NCBI RefSeq assembly: GCF_000282195.1
Contig: NZ_AKJT01000038.1
Coordinates: 1-64,000, forward strand
Direction: 5' to 3'
Source: Pseudomonas sp. GM18
GTDB lineage: Bacteria; Pseudomonadota; Gammaproteobacteria; Pseudomonadales; Pseudomonadaceae
Length of the DNA stretch: 64,000 bases
Shown here: positions 18,952 to 28,378 of the stretch, piece after piece
How positions within the stretch are numbered: position 1 is the first letter of the stretch
How the letters are laid out: the number at the start of each line of letters is the position of its first letter
Translations under genes and position numbers: made by a program
The notes under the pieces: generated by a model
The model's database searches: none
What the model was told of the DNA's origin: nothing
The model's input: the letters and a program-made list of their open reading frames with translations, nothing else

Positions 18952-20076
18952 ATGCCCCTGCTCGAAACCCCCTTCGCTCAACTCGATCTGATCCGCCAGC
19001 CAGAACAGCAGAACGAGCCGCTGCAAGCGTTTGATGCCGCAGACGAATACCTGCTCAGTCATCTGGCCGGGCAACAACCGGCAGCGGATACCCGAGTGCT
19101 GGTGCTCAACGACAGCTTCGGCGCATTGGCCATTAGCCTGGCGGGCAAGGTCCGGGTGACCAGCAGCGGCGATTCATTCCTGGCCTTTCAGGGGCTGGAA
19201 AAAAACCTCATGCGCAACGGCCAGGCATTTGACGCGGTGCCGAGCGTACCTGCCAGCGAAGCGTTCGTCGGGCCGTTTGACTGGGTATTGATCCGGGTGC
19301 CGAAAACCCTGGCCTTGCTGGAAGAGCAACTGATCCGGCTACAGGGTCAATTGGCTCCCGGCGCTCAGGTGATTGCCGCCGCGATGGTGAAGCATCTGCC
19401 ACGCGCCGCGGGCGATCTGCTGGAGCGCTACATCGGCCCGGTGCAAGCCTCGCTGGCCGTGAAGAAGGCTCGGCTGCTGATCGCCACGCCCGAAGCCAAA
19501 GCCCCCGCTGTCTCTCCATACCCGACTCGCTATCGACTCGACGCGCCCGCAATCGAACTGCTCAATCACGCCAATGTGTTCTGTCGCGAAGGGCTGGATA
19601 TCGGCACCCGGGCCTTTCTGCCGCACTTGCCGAAGAACCTCGGCACAGCGCGGGTCGCCGATCTGGGGTGTGGCAACGGCGTGCTGGCAATCGCCAGCGC
19701 CCTGCAAAACCCTGAAGCCCATTACACGTTGGTGGACGAGTCGTTCATGGCCGTGCAATCGGCCGCTGAAAACTGGCGCGCTGCGCTGGGTGATCGTGAT
19801 GTGATCGTGCGCGCCGGCGATGGGTTGGCGGGGCAGGAACCCCAATCCCTCGACGTGGTGCTATGCAATCCGCCATTTCACCAACAGCAAGTGGTCGGCG
19901 ATTTTCTGGCCTGGCGGATGTTCCAGCAGGCGCGCGAAGCGCTGGTGGTGGGTGGCGCGCTGTACATCGTCGGCAACCGTCATCTGGGTTATCACAGCAA
20001 GCTTGCGCGGTTGTTCCGCGGCGTCGAACAAGTAGCGGCCACCCCCAAGTTCGTGATTCTCAAAGCCCGCAAATAA
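18952..20076 (+). CDS. rlmG: 23S rRNA (guanine-1835-N2)-methyltransferase
   Basis: This 374-residue SAM-dependent enzyme methylates the N2 of one 23S rRNA guanine. It has the RlmG/RsmC two-domain layout: an inactive N-terminal domain (up to about 190) and a catalytic C-terminal domain with VADLGCGNGVLAIA (SAM site) and the NPPFHQ motif of N-methyltransferases. The length and C-terminus (KFVILKARK) fit RlmG. About 190 bases before it hold no gene. Confidence 0.9.
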   Translation: MPLLETPFAQLDLIRQPEQQNEPLQAFDAADEYLLSHLAGQQPAADTRVLVLNDSFGALAISLAGKVRVTSSGDSFLAFQGLEKNLMRNGQAFDAVPSVPASEAFVGPFDWVLIRVPKTLALLEEQLIRLQGQLAPGAQVIAAAMVKHLPRAAGDLLERYIGPVQASLAVKKARLLIATPEAKAPAVSPYPTRYRLDAPAIELLNHANVFCREGLDIGTRAFLPHLPKNLGTARVADLGCGNGVLAIASALQNPEAHYTLVDESFMAVQSAAENWRAALGDRDVIVRAGDGLAGQEPQSLDVVLCNPPFHQQQVVGDFLAWRMFQQAREALVVGGALYIVGNRHLGYHSKLARLFRGVEQVAATPKFVILKARK

Positions 20077-20083
20077 AAGCAGG

Positions 20084-20112
20084 CAAAAAAAACCCTCCGT
20101 CGCAGGAGGGTT
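20084..20112 (-). terminator. terminator of the cio operon (leftward)
   Basis: The stem AACCCTCC / GGAGGGTT is followed on the minus strand by eight T residues. It ends the leftward cioAB-DUF2474 transcript. It may also weakly terminate rlmG. Confidence 0.88.
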
Positions 20113-20147
20113 ATAAATCCGTGCCGCAAGGCAACGGGATGGGAATT

Positions 20148-20318
20148 TCAGTGGGTACTCAGGCCCGCGGCATTCATGAACATGCGCATCAGCGTGGCCA
20201 CGATGAACAGTGCCATAACGCTGCCGGCCCAGATCAACGCCAGCCAACCGAGCCGTTGCCAGAGCGGCTTTTTCTCGGCGGCTTCGATTTCCTGCAAATC
20301 AGGTTTGCCAGCCATCAT
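20148..20318 (-). CDS. DUF2474 small membrane protein of the cyanide-insensitive oxidase
   Basis: This 56-residue protein has one transmembrane segment (LALIWAGSVMALFIVATLM), preceded by KPLWQRLGWL. This matches the DUF2474 family found immediately after cioB/cydB genes. By analogy with CydX it may stabilise the oxidase. The start at 20318 (MMAGKPDL) has AGAGGAG six bases in front; a longer in-frame reading overlaps cioB and was rejected. Confidence 0.82.
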   Translation of the reverse strand: MMAGKPDLQEIEAAEKKPLWQRLGWLALIWAGSVMALFIVATLMRMFMNAAGLSTH

Positions 20319-20349
20319 CTTTTTCTCCTCTGCGCCATAGTCGTATGAG

Positions 20350-21357
20350 CTAGTGGTAACCATCTTCGTGGGTGACCTTGCCCCGGAACACGTAGTAGCT
20401 CCAGAAGGTGTAACCCAGGATGAACGGGATGATGAACAGCGTGCCCACCAGCATGAAGCCCTGGCTTTGCGGCGGTGCGGCGGCGTCCCAGATCGAGATC
20501 GACGGCGGCACGATGTTCGGCCACAGGCTGATACCCAGACCGCTGTAGCCGAGGAAGATCAGCACCAGGGTCAGCAGGAATGGCGTGTAGTGCGCATTGC
20601 GAGCCACCGCGCGAATCAGACCGTACAGGGTTACCAGCACCAGAATCGGTACTGGCAGGAACCAGAACAGATTCGGCAAAGTGAACCAGCGTGCAGCGAT
20701 CTCGGTATGGGCCAACGGCGTCCAGACGCTGACGATGCCAATCACCGCCAGCAACACGAAGGCCAATGGCCGCGCCAGGTCATGCATCTGTTCCTGCAGC
20801 TTGCCTTCGGTCTTCATGATCAGCCAAGTGCAACCGAGCAGCGCATAAGCCACCACCAGCGCCGCGCCACAGAACATCGTGAACGGCGTCAGCCAGTCGA
20901 GTGAACCACCGGCAAACTGACGATTGACCACCGGCAGCCCATCGATGAACGCACCCAATGCCACGCCCTGGAAGAAGGTTGCGGCGATCGAACCACCGAT
21001 GAATGCCTTGTCCCACAAGTGGCGCTTGGCGTCCTTGGCCTTGAAGCGGAATTCGAAGGCCACGCCGCGGAAAATCAGCCCGATCAGCATGAAAATCAGC
21101 GGCAGGTACAACGCCGAGAGCACCACCGAATAGGCCAGCGGGAAGGCGCCGAACAACGCCGCGCCGCCCAGTACCAGCCAGGTTTCGTTGCCGTCCCAGA
21201 CCGGGGCGACGGTGTTCATCATCACGTCACGGTCGGTCTTGCCCTTGATGAACGGGAAAAGAATCCCGATCCCCAGGTCGAAGCCGTCCATGACCACGTA
21301 CATCATGATGCCGAAGATGATGATCACGGCCCAGATCAGCGGAAGATCAATACCCAT
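20350..21357 (-). CDS. cioB: cyanide-insensitive ubiquinol oxidase subunit II
   Basis: This 335-residue membrane subunit is paired with CioA in the bd-type quinol oxidase. It opens with LPLIWAVIIIFGIMMYVVMD and has GNETWLVLGGAALFGAFPLAY, as in CydB/CioB proteins. AAGGAGATTTGAATC precedes the ATG, and that sequence overlaps the cioA stop, so the two subunits are translationally linked. The complex reduces oxygen to water without sodium or proton pumping through haem-copper chemistry and tolerates cyanide. Confidence 0.94.
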   Translation of the reverse strand: MGIDLPLIWAVIIIFGIMMYVVMDGFDLGIGILFPFIKGKTDRDVMMNTVAPVWDGNETWLVLGGAALFGAFPLAYSVVLSALYLPLIFMLIGLIFRGVAFEFRFKAKDAKRHLWDKAFIGGSIAATFFQGVALGAFIDGLPVVNRQFAGGSLDWLTPFTMFCGAALVVAYALLGCTWLIMKTEGKLQEQMHDLARPLAFVLLAVIGIVSVWTPLAHTEIAARWFTLPNLFWFLPVPILVLVTLYGLIRAVARNAHYTPFLLTLVLIFLGYSGLGISLWPNIVPPSISIWDAAAPPQSQGFMLVGTLFIIPFILGYTFWSYYVFRGKVTHEDGYH

Positions 21358-21360
21358 GAT

Positions 21361-22800
21361 TCAAATCTCCTTGGTCAGGCTGTGGTTGTGATCGCCGTCA
21401 CCGTTGTCGTCGGCAGCGGACAGCGGACGGGCCGGCGTGCGTTTCTGGCCAGGACCGCCTTCGTTGGTTTCCTTGCCTTCGTCGGTCTTCGGCCCTTTGC
21501 GCACCAGGCGCATCATGTAGCCAAGACCGGCACCGAACAGCGCGAAATACACCACAACGAACATGATCAAGGTGATGCTCATCTGCACGAAACTGTGCCC
21601 GGAGGACGCATCTGCCGTGCGCATCAAGCCGTAGACCACCCACGGCTGGCGGCCGATTTCAGTGGTGAACCAGCCGGCGAGAATCGCGATCAGGCCGGAT
21701 GGGCCCATCCACAGCGCCAGGTACAGGAACGGACGCGAGGTATACAGCGTGTCGCGCTTGCGCAGCCACAGGCTCCACAAACCGGTGAAGATCATCAGGA
21801 AACCCAGGCCGACCATGATCCGGAACGACCAGAACACGATGGTCGAATTCGGCCGGTCTTCAGGCGGGAACTCCTTGAGCGCCGGCACTTGTTTGTCCAG
21901 GGTGTGGGTCAGGATCAGGCTGCCCAGGTACGGAATCTCGACCGCGAATTTGGTCTTTTCGGCTTTCATGTCCGGCCAGCCGAACAGGATCAACGGGGTC
22001 GGTTCATCGCCGACATTTTCCCAGTGACCTTCAATCGCAGCGATTTTCGCCGGCTGGTGCTTGAGAGTGTTGAGGCCGTGGAAGTCACCGATGACGGCCT
22101 GAATCGGCGCCACGATTAGCGCCATCCACATGGCCATCGAGAGCATGGTGCGGATGGCCGGGTTGTCCTTGCCGCGCAGCAAGTGCCAGGCCGCCGACGA
22201 ACCGACGAAGAAAGCAGTAGCGACGAACGCCGCCGTGGCCATGTGCATCAGGCGGTAGGGGAACGACGGGTTGAAAATCACCGCCAGCCAGTCCACCGGG
22301 ATGACTTGCCCGTTGACGATCTCGTAGCCCTGCGGGGTCTGCATCCAGCTGTTGGAGGCGAGAATCCAGAAGGTCGAGATCAGGGTACCGATGGCGACCA
22401 TGACCGTGGCGAAGAAGTGCAGCTTGCGCCCGACCCTGTTCCAGCCGAACAGCATGACGCCGAGGAAACCGGCTTCCAGGAAGAACGCGGTGAGTACTTC
22501 GTAGGTCAGCAACGGCCCGGTCACGGAACCGGCGAAATCCGAGAAGCGGCTCCAGTTGGTGCCGAACTGATAGGCCATGACCAAGCCGGACACCACACCC
22601 ATGCCGAAGTTGACGGCAAAGATCTTCGACCAGAAATGGTACAGATCGCGGTAAGTGTCGTTGTGCGTCTTCAGCCACAGGCCTTCGAGCACCGCCAGGT
22701 AACTCGCCAGGCCAATGGTGATGGCCGGGAACAGGATGTGGAACGAAATGGTGAACGCGAACTGAATCCGGGCGAGATCAAGTGCCTCCAAACCGAACAT
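21361..22800 (-). CDS. cioA: cyanide-insensitive ubiquinol oxidase subunit I
   Basis: This 479-residue subunit carries the haems. The N-terminal FGLEALDLARIQFAFTISFH includes the b595 haem-ligand histidine, MHMATAAFVAT holds another histidine, and the quinol-site block has TEIGRQPWVVYGLMRT. The region between is shorter than E. coli CydA (522), consistent with the short-Q-loop CIO group. The ATG at 22800 follows GAGGAAGACTT; the longer upstream reading was rejected. An Anr-type site lies about 160 bases upstream, and P. aeruginosa cioAB is known to be Anr-controlled. Confidence 0.94.
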   Translation of the reverse strand: MFGLEALDLARIQFAFTISFHILFPAITIGLASYLAVLEGLWLKTHNDTYRDLYHFWSKIFAVNFGMGVVSGLVMAYQFGTNWSRFSDFAGSVTGPLLTYEVLTAFFLEAGFLGVMLFGWNRVGRKLHFFATVMVAIGTLISTFWILASNSWMQTPQGYEIVNGQVIPVDWLAVIFNPSFPYRLMHMATAAFVATAFFVGSSAAWHLLRGKDNPAIRTMLSMAMWMALIVAPIQAVIGDFHGLNTLKHQPAKIAAIEGHWENVGDEPTPLILFGWPDMKAEKTKFAVEIPYLGSLILTHTLDKQVPALKEFPPEDRPNSTIVFWSFRIMVGLGFLMIFTGLWSLWLRKRDTLYTSRPFLYLALWMGPSGLIAILAGWFTTEIGRQPWVVYGLMRTADASSGHSFVQMSITLIMFVVVYFALFGAGLGYMMRLVRKGPKTDEGKETNEGGPGQKRTPARPLSAADDNGDGDHNHSLTKEI

Positions 22801-22961
22801 AAGTCTTCCTCTGTCAGGTAATACCGGCTGAAGGCTTGCGGCCTGCACCCACTGCCCCCACGGATACGGAGTGTGGCGAATTTGAATTCGTTCTTTTTCT
22901 ACCATCATCACAGCGTAGGGAATCTGGCCATCTGGCCACCGGATCATTTCCACGAAGGGTC

Positions 22962-22975
22962 TTGATCTGGATCAA
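22962..22975. promoter_or_regulatory. Anr/FNR box upstream of cioAB
   Basis: TTGAT-CTGG-ATCAA is a perfect match to the TTGAT-N4-ATCAA consensus of Anr/FNR proteins. It is centred about 168 bases before the cioA start. Confidence 0.82.
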
Positions 22976-23077
22976 GCAACGTTGAAAGAGTAGTCGCATT
23001 TTTGCCGATGGACGGTGTGGTCTATTGCCGCGTGACAGGTTGCCTCACGGGTTTGGTCAAGCGTTGCAATACATTCC

Positions 23078-23210
23078 CTGTGGCGAGGGAGCTTGCTCCC
23101 GCTCGGCTGCATAGCAGTCGTAAAACCGGGTAATGCGATGTGCCAGAGGTATGAGGTAGCAGGTTCGGGACTGCTTCACAGCCCAGCGGGAGCACACTCC
23201 TTCGCCACAG
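23078..23210. repeat. REP doublet (CTGTGGCGAGGGAGCTTGCT family)
   Basis: The left arm CTGTGGCGAGGGAGCTTGCT and the imperfect right arm (inverted at 23185-23210, ending CTTCGCCACAG) are about 80 bases apart. This is a third REP family, distinct from the others in the window. Confidence 0.8.
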
Positions 23211-23326
23211 GGGATTTGTATGTTCTGAGAGATCGGTGTCTAGCTAACTAAATTTTCCGCGCTCGCAACTTCTGGTTACAGGTTGGTGATAATCTCGCCC
23301 TTCCCCTCGCCCAGACTTGCCTTCAG

Positions 23327-24565
23327 ATGCCCAGCCAAGCGCCCCTGCTGTTACGTCATCACCGCCCTTTTATTGCGTTCTGGCTGGCTCGAGTATTTAC
23401 CGCCAGCGGTTTTCAGATGTTGACCGTGGCCATCGGCTGGAATCTGTATCAACTGACCGGCAATGTGCTAGATCTGGGTCTGGTGGGTCTGGTGGAATTT
23501 GCCCCGCGTGTGTTGTTCATGCTGCACACCGGGCATGTCGCGGACCGCTATGACCGGCGCAAGGTCGCGGCGATCTGTCAGTCCGTGCAAGCGCTGATTG
23601 CCCTGTCACTGGCCATCGGCAGCGCGACCGACCATGTCACCCGAGAGATGATCTTCATCCTCGCGTTCCTGCTCGGCGCCGCCCGTTCCTTCGAGATGCC
23701 GACCACCCAGGCCTTGCTGCCGAGCATCGTGCCCAGTGCTCTATTCCCGCGCGCGGTTGCTGCCGCGCAATCTGCGCAACAATCGGCCACCATCGTTGCC
23801 CCGGCCCTCGGTGGTCTGCTTTACGCCTTCGGCAGCGTCTGGGTGTATGGCCCGACGGTGATCCTCTACCTCATCGCCTGTGCGCTGATGCTTAACCTCC
23901 CGGCCCGGCAGACACCGTTGAACAAGGGCAAGGCAACCCTGGATTCGCTGCTGGCAGGTATCCGCTTCATTCGCAGCCGCCCGGACATTCTCGGGGCGAT
24001 TTCCCTGGATCTGTTTGCCGTCCTGCTGGGTGGCGCGACTGCGCTGCTGCCGGTGTTCGCCAAAGATATTCTGCTGACCGGCCCTTGGGGTCTGGGTCTG
24101 CTGCGTTCAGCCCCCGCGGTGGGCGCACTGCTGATGTCGCTGTTTCTGGCGCGATTTGCCGTGGAACGCAACGTCGGGCGGGTGATGTTCACCGCCGTGG
24201 GCGTATTCGGTGTGGCGACCATCGCTTTCGGCCTGTCGACTTCGTTCTGGTTCTCCCTCGCCGTGCTGGTGGTATTGGGCGCAGCGGACATGATCAGCAT
24301 GGTGATCCGCGCCTCGTTCGTGCAGCTGGAAACCCCGGACGAAATGCGCGGTCGGGTCAGCGCCGTGAATGGCTTGTTCATCGGCGCTTCGAATCAGCTC
24401 GGCGAATTCGAGTCCGGCTTGACGGCCCACTGGTTCGGCACCGTGCCGGCCGTGGTGATGGGCGGCATCGGCACGCTGCTGGTGACCGGGGTCTGGGTCA
24501 AACTGTTTCCGACCCTGGCTAACCGCGACCGCATGCATGTGCCGGTGGAAGAGGTCAGGGCCTGA
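23327..24565 (+). CDS. MFS transporter, EntS-like
   Basis: This 412-residue protein has about 12 transmembrane segments. The motif GHVADRYDRRKVA between TM2 and TM3 is the MFS motif A. The opening LLLRHHRPFIAFWLARVFTASG and the overall order resemble the MFS_3 (EntS-like) exporters. No siderophore or drug gene is adjacent, so the substrate is unknown. The start at 23327 is the first good ATG; an overlapping alternative reading frame was discounted. Confidence 0.82.
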   Translation: MPSQAPLLLRHHRPFIAFWLARVFTASGFQMLTVAIGWNLYQLTGNVLDLGLVGLVEFAPRVLFMLHTGHVADRYDRRKVAAICQSVQALIALSLAIGSATDHVTREMIFILAFLLGAARSFEMPTTQALLPSIVPSALFPRAVAAAQSAQQSATIVAPALGGLLYAFGSVWVYGPTVILYLIACALMLNLPARQTPLNKGKATLDSLLAGIRFIRSRPDILGAISLDLFAVLLGGATALLPVFAKDILLTGPWGLGLLRSAPAVGALLMSLFLARFAVERNVGRVMFTAVGVFGVATIAFGLSTSFWFSLAVLVVLGAADMISMVIRASFVQLETPDEMRGRVSAVNGLFIGASNQLGEFESGLTAHWFGTVPAVVMGGIGTLLVTGVWVKLFPTLANRDRMHVPVEEVRA

Positions 24566-24574
24566 AGCAGTCTT

Positions 24575-25126
24575 CTACACCAGCAACTCCCCCGCCACCG
24601 CCGACCGCGTGGCTTTACCGCAGAGTTGCTCCACCAGCGTCAGCGCAAACTCCAGCGCGGCGCCCGCCCCCTGGGCGGTGATGCAGTTGCCATCGACCAC
24701 CACCGGTTGATCGACGAAGTTGCAGCCCGACAATTGATGGCTGACGGAAGGCAGGCACGTCATGCGCCGCTGACGCAGCACGCCAAAAGTCTGCAGCGCC
24801 AGCGCCGGCGCTTCGGCAATGCCGGCGAACAAGCGCCCGGCGGCAACCTGGTCCTTGATCAATTGTTGCAGGGGTTGATGGGCCGCCAAATGCTGCGCCC
24901 CCACGGCGCCGCCGGGCAAAACGATCAAGTCGAAGGGTTGGGCCAGCAAATCGACCAACATCGCATCGGCGGTCAGGCGGGTGCCGCGAGCGCAGGTAAG
25001 CATGCGGCGCGACTCGATGCTGGCCACCACCACTTCAACCTTGGCGCGGCGCAGTACATCGATCAGGGTCACGGTTTGCAGATCGTCGATGCCCTCGGCG
25101 AGGGTAATCAGTGCTCTAAAGGTCAT
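24575..25126 (-). CDS. DJ-1/PfpI-family protein lacking the nucleophile cysteine
   Basis: This 183-residue protein has the DJ-1/YajL fold: conserved E11 in ITLAEGIDDLQTVTLIDVLR, the VLPGGAVGAQHLA block and the elbow region at 100-108. In DJ-1 and YajL that elbow reads AIC-A/G-x-P with a reactive cysteine. Here it reads AGIAEAP, with Ala104 in the cysteine position (codon GCC at 24815-24817). The glutamate partner is kept. It is therefore unlikely to act through the usual cysteine chemistry, unless another residue serves. It is convergent with the MFS gene. Confidence 0.85.
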   Translation of the reverse strand: MTFRALITLAEGIDDLQTVTLIDVLRRAKVEVVVASIESRRMLTCARGTRLTADAMLVDLLAQPFDLIVLPGGAVGAQHLAAHQPLQQLIKDQVAAGRLFAGIAEAPALALQTFGVLRQRRMTCLPSVSHQLSGCNFVDQPVVVDGNCITAQGAGAALEFALTLVEQLCGKATRSAVAGELLV

Positions 25127-25193
25127 GGGCGCGGTCCACAGGATGATCTTTAAAGCGTAGTCAGCTTTCCTGACCCTTGTTCGAGCTCAGCCG

Positions 25194-25649
25194 TTACTTG
25201 ATGTAAAGCTGCGTCGACATCGTGTTGCCCGGCGCGTTGATCGAGGTATTGCTGAACGTGAAGATGCCGTCCTGCTTGCCCTTCAGATCGAAGATGTACA
25301 AGTAGCCGACCACTTTGGTCCGTTCAGAGCAATCGGTCAGGTTGCCATTATCGAAGGCGCAAACCTTGGTCCGGGTGCCATCCACTTCGAAACCGTCCAA
25401 CGCGACATGGGCCTCACGACCATAACCGACTTCCAGCACATAAACCTTGATGTTCGGCCCCTTGTGATCGCAACGGGTCTGCTCCTGCTTGTCTGCAATA
25501 TCTTCAAAGCCACAGCTGGGTGACTCGACCTTGAGCACCTTGACCTGGCTCAACGGTGGCGCAGTCGCTGCCGAGGCGGTTTGGGCGCCCAGGAACAACG
25601 CGCCCCCTATTGCGAATGCGGCAACCACACGCCTGTTCATGTACTTCAT
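25194..25649 (-). CDS. small secreted protein, probably DUF4879/YolA-like
   Basis: This 151-residue protein has a clear signal peptide cleaved near TASAATAPP. The mature part contains four cysteines (SCGFED, TRCDHKG, KVCAFDN, TDCSERT), likely forming two disulfides. VYVLEVGYGREAHVALDGFE and the DHKGPN segment recall the DUF4879 (YolA) family of small secreted proteins. That assignment is from memory and is tentative. The start at 25649 (MKYMNRRVV) has GGGAGGGGTGAAT in front. The function is unknown. Confidence 0.7.
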   Translation of the reverse strand: MKYMNRRVVAAFAIGGALFLGAQTASAATAPPLSQVKVLKVESPSCGFEDIADKQEQTRCDHKGPNIKVYVLEVGYGREAHVALDGFEVDGTRTKVCAFDNGNLTDCSERTKVVGYLYIFDLKGKQDGIFTFSNTSINAPGNTMSTQLYIK

Positions 25650-25874
25650 ATTCACCCCTCCCGCCCCCAAAAAAACAGCGCGCAGTATGGCTCAGTTCCC
25701 TTTTTGGCAAAACATCGACGACGATCGCAGCCATAAGCAGCCATAGCCCCACGCTGCTGGTATGATGCGCGGCTTTTTCCGACCCACAGAAAATTCTCAG
25801 GCGCCTGCGGCGGTCTGTGCTTTGCTGTTGAGGTCGATACATTCACGGCGCCGGGCGCGCCACGGGGAGCAGAC

Positions 25875-27170
25875 ATGCTGGAAAGGCTGTTTCAACTCAA
25901 GGCACACAACACCAACGTGCGGACCGAGATTCTGGCGGGCGTCACGACCTTTTTGGCCATGGCCTACATTCTGTTCGTCAACCCGAGCATCCTCGGCGAG
26001 ACCGGCATGGACAAGGGCGCGGTGTTTGTCGCCACCTGTCTGGCAGCCGCCATCGGCTCGACGACCATGGGCCTGATCGCCAACTACCCGATCGCCCTGG
26101 CACCGGGCATGGGCCTGAACGCCTTCTTCACCTACACCGTGGTCCTGCACATGGGTCACACCTGGCAAGTGGCGCTGGGCGCGGTGTTCCTCTCGGCGGT
26201 AATGTTTTTCCTGCTGTCGATCTTCCGCATCCGCGAATGGATCATCAACAGCATCCCACTGGCGCTACGCTCGGCGATTGCCGCCGGTATCGGCCTGTTC
26301 CTGGCACTGATCGCCCTGCACAACGCCGGCATCGTCGTCAGCAACCCGGCGACCATGGTCGGCCTCGGCGACCTGAAGCAACCGGCGCCGATCCTCGCGA
26401 CCCTGGGCTTTGCCCTGATCGTCGCCCTGGAGGCCCTGAAAGTCCGTGGAGCGGTGCTGATCGGCATTCTGTCGGTGACCATCGTCTCCATCCTGTTGGG
26501 CTTCACCCCGTTCGGCGGCGTGATGTCGGTGCCACCGTCGCTGGCGCCGACCTTCCTGCAACTGGACATCAAAGGCGCACTGGACATCGGTCTGGTCAGC
26601 GTGATCTTCGCGTTCCTGTTCGTCGACCTGTTCGACAACTCCGGCACCCTGATCGGCGTCGCCAAGCGCGCCGGCCTGATGGGCAAGGACGGCCACATGC
26701 CGAAAATGGGTCGTGCCCTGATCGCCGACAGCACCGCGGCCATGGCCGGTTCGTTGCTGGGCACCTCGACCACCACCAGCTACATCGAATCCGCAGCAGG
26801 CGTGAGTGCCGGTGGCCGCACCGGCCTGACGGCCATCGTGGTGGCGATTCTGTTCCTGCTGGCGCTGTTCTTCTCGCCATTGGCGGCCAGCGTTCCAGCC
26901 TTCGCCACGGCGCCTGCGTTACTGTTCGTCGCCGTGTTGATGACATCCGGCCTGGCGGAAATAGACTGGGACGACATCACCGTCGCCGCACCGGTCGTGG
27001 TCACCGCCCTGGCCATGCCGTTCACATACTCCATCGCCAACGGCATCGCCTTCGGTTTCATCTCCTGGACAGCCACCAAGTTGTTGTCCGGTCGCGGCCG
27101 TGAATTGAATTCGGCGCTGGTGATTCTGTCGATTCTGTTCGTGATCAAGTTGGGTTGGTTCAACGCATGA
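25875..27170 (+). CDS. NCS2-family purine permease (AzgA/GhxP type)
   Basis: This 431-residue inner-membrane transporter likely imports adenine, guanine or hypoxanthine with protons. The N-terminal [21 protein letters not shown] and [18 protein letters not shown] are hallmark AzgA-like motifs, as are [18 protein letters not shown] and [31 protein letters not shown] precedes the ATG. Its stop overlaps the trmA start by four bases (ATGA), so the two are co-translated. Confidence 0.9.
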   Translation: MLERLFQLKAHNTNVRTEILAGVTTFLAMAYILFVNPSILGETGMDKGAVFVATCLAAAIGSTTMGLIANYPIALAPGMGLNAFFTYTVVLHMGHTWQVALGAVFLSAVMFFLLSIFRIREWIINSIPLALRSAIAAGIGLFLALIALHNAGIVVSNPATMVGLGDLKQPAPILATLGFALIVALEALKVRGAVLIGILSVTIVSILLGFTPFGGVMSVPPSLAPTFLQLDIKGALDIGLVSVIFAFLFVDLFDNSGTLIGVAKRAGLMGKDGHMPKMGRALIADSTAAMAGSLLGTSTTTSYIESAAGVSAGGRTGLTAIVVAILFLLALFFSPLAASVPAFATAPALLFVAVLMTSGLAEIDWDDITVAAPVVVTALAMPFTYSIANGIAFGFISWTATKLLSGRGRELNSALVILSILFVIKLGWFNA

Positions 27171-28246
27171 CTTTTGATTCCCAGGCTTACGCCGTTCAGC
27201 TCGAAGAAAAGGTCGCGCGCCTGCGCGACCTGCTGGCCCCGTTCGATGCGCCCGAACCTGTGGTGTTTGATTCGCCGCTGCAAAACTTCCGCCTGCGTGC
27301 CGAATTCCGCCTGTGGCGTGAAGCCGGCGAGCGCCACTACGCAATGTTTTCCCAGGAAGACAAACGCACGCCGATCCTGATCGAAGAGTTCCCGATCGCA
27401 AGCCTGCGCATCAACCAGTTGATGCCGCAGCTCAAGGCGGCGTGGCAAGCGAGTGCAGCCCTGAGCCACAAACTGTTCCAGGTGGAGTTCCTGACCACGC
27501 TGGCCGGCGATGCGATGATCACCCTGTGCTACCACCGCCCGCTGGACGAGCACTGGCACGCAGCGGCGTCGAAGCTGGCAGCCGACCTGAACGTCAGCGT
27601 CATCGGTCGCTCCAAGGGCAAGCGCGAAGTGATCGGCCATGATTACGTGGTCGAGAAGCTTGAAGTCGGCGGCCGCACCTTCAGCTATCGCCAGCCGGAA
27701 GGCGCGTTCACCCAGCCCAACGGCACGGTGAACCAGAAGATGCTCAACTGGGCGTATGACGCTCTCGGTGATCGCCCGGATGATCTGCTGGAGCTGTATT
27801 GCGGCAATGGCAACTTCACTTTGCCGCTCGCTACCCGCGTGCGCAAAGTGCTGGCCACCGAAATCAGCAAGACCTCGGTCAACGCCGCGCTCAGCAACCT
27901 GAGCGAAAACGCGGTGGGTAATGTCACGCTGGTGCGTTTGTCTGCCGAAGAGCTGACCGAGGCCCTGAACGAAGTTCGCCCGTTCCGTCGCCTGCACGGC
28001 ATCGACCTCAAGAGCTACGAGTTCGGTAGCGTGTTCGTCGATCCGCCACGCGCCGGCATGGACCCGGACACTTGCGAGCTGACCCGGCGCTTCGACAACA
28101 TCCTTTACATCTCCTGCAACCCGGAAACCCTCGCGGCCAACATCGCCCAACTGAACGACACCCACCGCATCACCCAATGCGCGATGTTCGACCAGTTCCC
28201 GTGGACCCATCACATGGAATCCGGAGTGTTGTTGACCCGTCGTTGA
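27167..28246 (+). CDS. trmA: tRNA (uracil-54-C5)-methyltransferase
   Basis: This 359-residue SAM enzyme makes ribothymidine-54 in the T-loop of tRNA. It has the SAM site [22 protein letters not shown], the catalytic cysteine in ISCNPETL and the C-terminal glutamate in [10 protein letters not shown]. The ATG overlaps the stop of the upstream permease, and the frame continues upstream without need. The length matches E. coli TrmA (366). A strong terminator follows. Confidence 0.96.
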   Translation: MTFDSQAYAVQLEEKVARLRDLLAPFDAPEPVVFDSPLQNFRLRAEFRLWREAGERHYAMFSQEDKRTPILIEEFPIASLRINQLMPQLKAAWQASAALSHKLFQVEFLTTLAGDAMITLCYHRPLDEHWHAAASKLAADLNVSVIGRSKGKREVIGHDYVVEKLEVGGRTFSYRQPEGAFTQPNGTVNQKMLNWAYDALGDRPDDLLELYCGNGNFTLPLATRVRKVLATEISKTSVNAALSNLSENAVGNVTLVRLSAEELTEALNEVRPFRRLHGIDLKSYEFGSVFVDPPRAGMDPDTCELTRRFDNILYISCNPETLAANIAQLNDTHRITQCAMFDQFPWTHHMESGVLLTRR

Positions 28247-28266
28247 TTGCAGCCGTTATACAAATC

Positions 28267-28290
28267 AGCCGTCCTTGGGACGGCTTTTTT
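28267..28290 (+). terminator. rho-independent terminator after trmA
   Basis: The stem AGCCGTCC / GGACGGCT with a TTG loop and a T-run lies about 20 bases after the trmA stop. Confidence 0.95.
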
Positions 28291-28378
28291 GTGGGCGATT
28301 GAAACGCCCTGTATTTGTGCGCCCATCTTTGATAAATACAGCCTCAGACACTCCATTTGATTCCCGGTGTAATCAATC

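Larger units (their letters stand above)
22801..23326. other. intergenic region between cioA and the MFS gene
   Basis: This 526-base region holds no convincing gene. It contains the cioA promoter area with an Anr-type dyad at 22962-22975, a REP doublet at 23078-23210, and then about 115 bases before the MFS gene in which nothing stands out. Confidence 0.7.
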
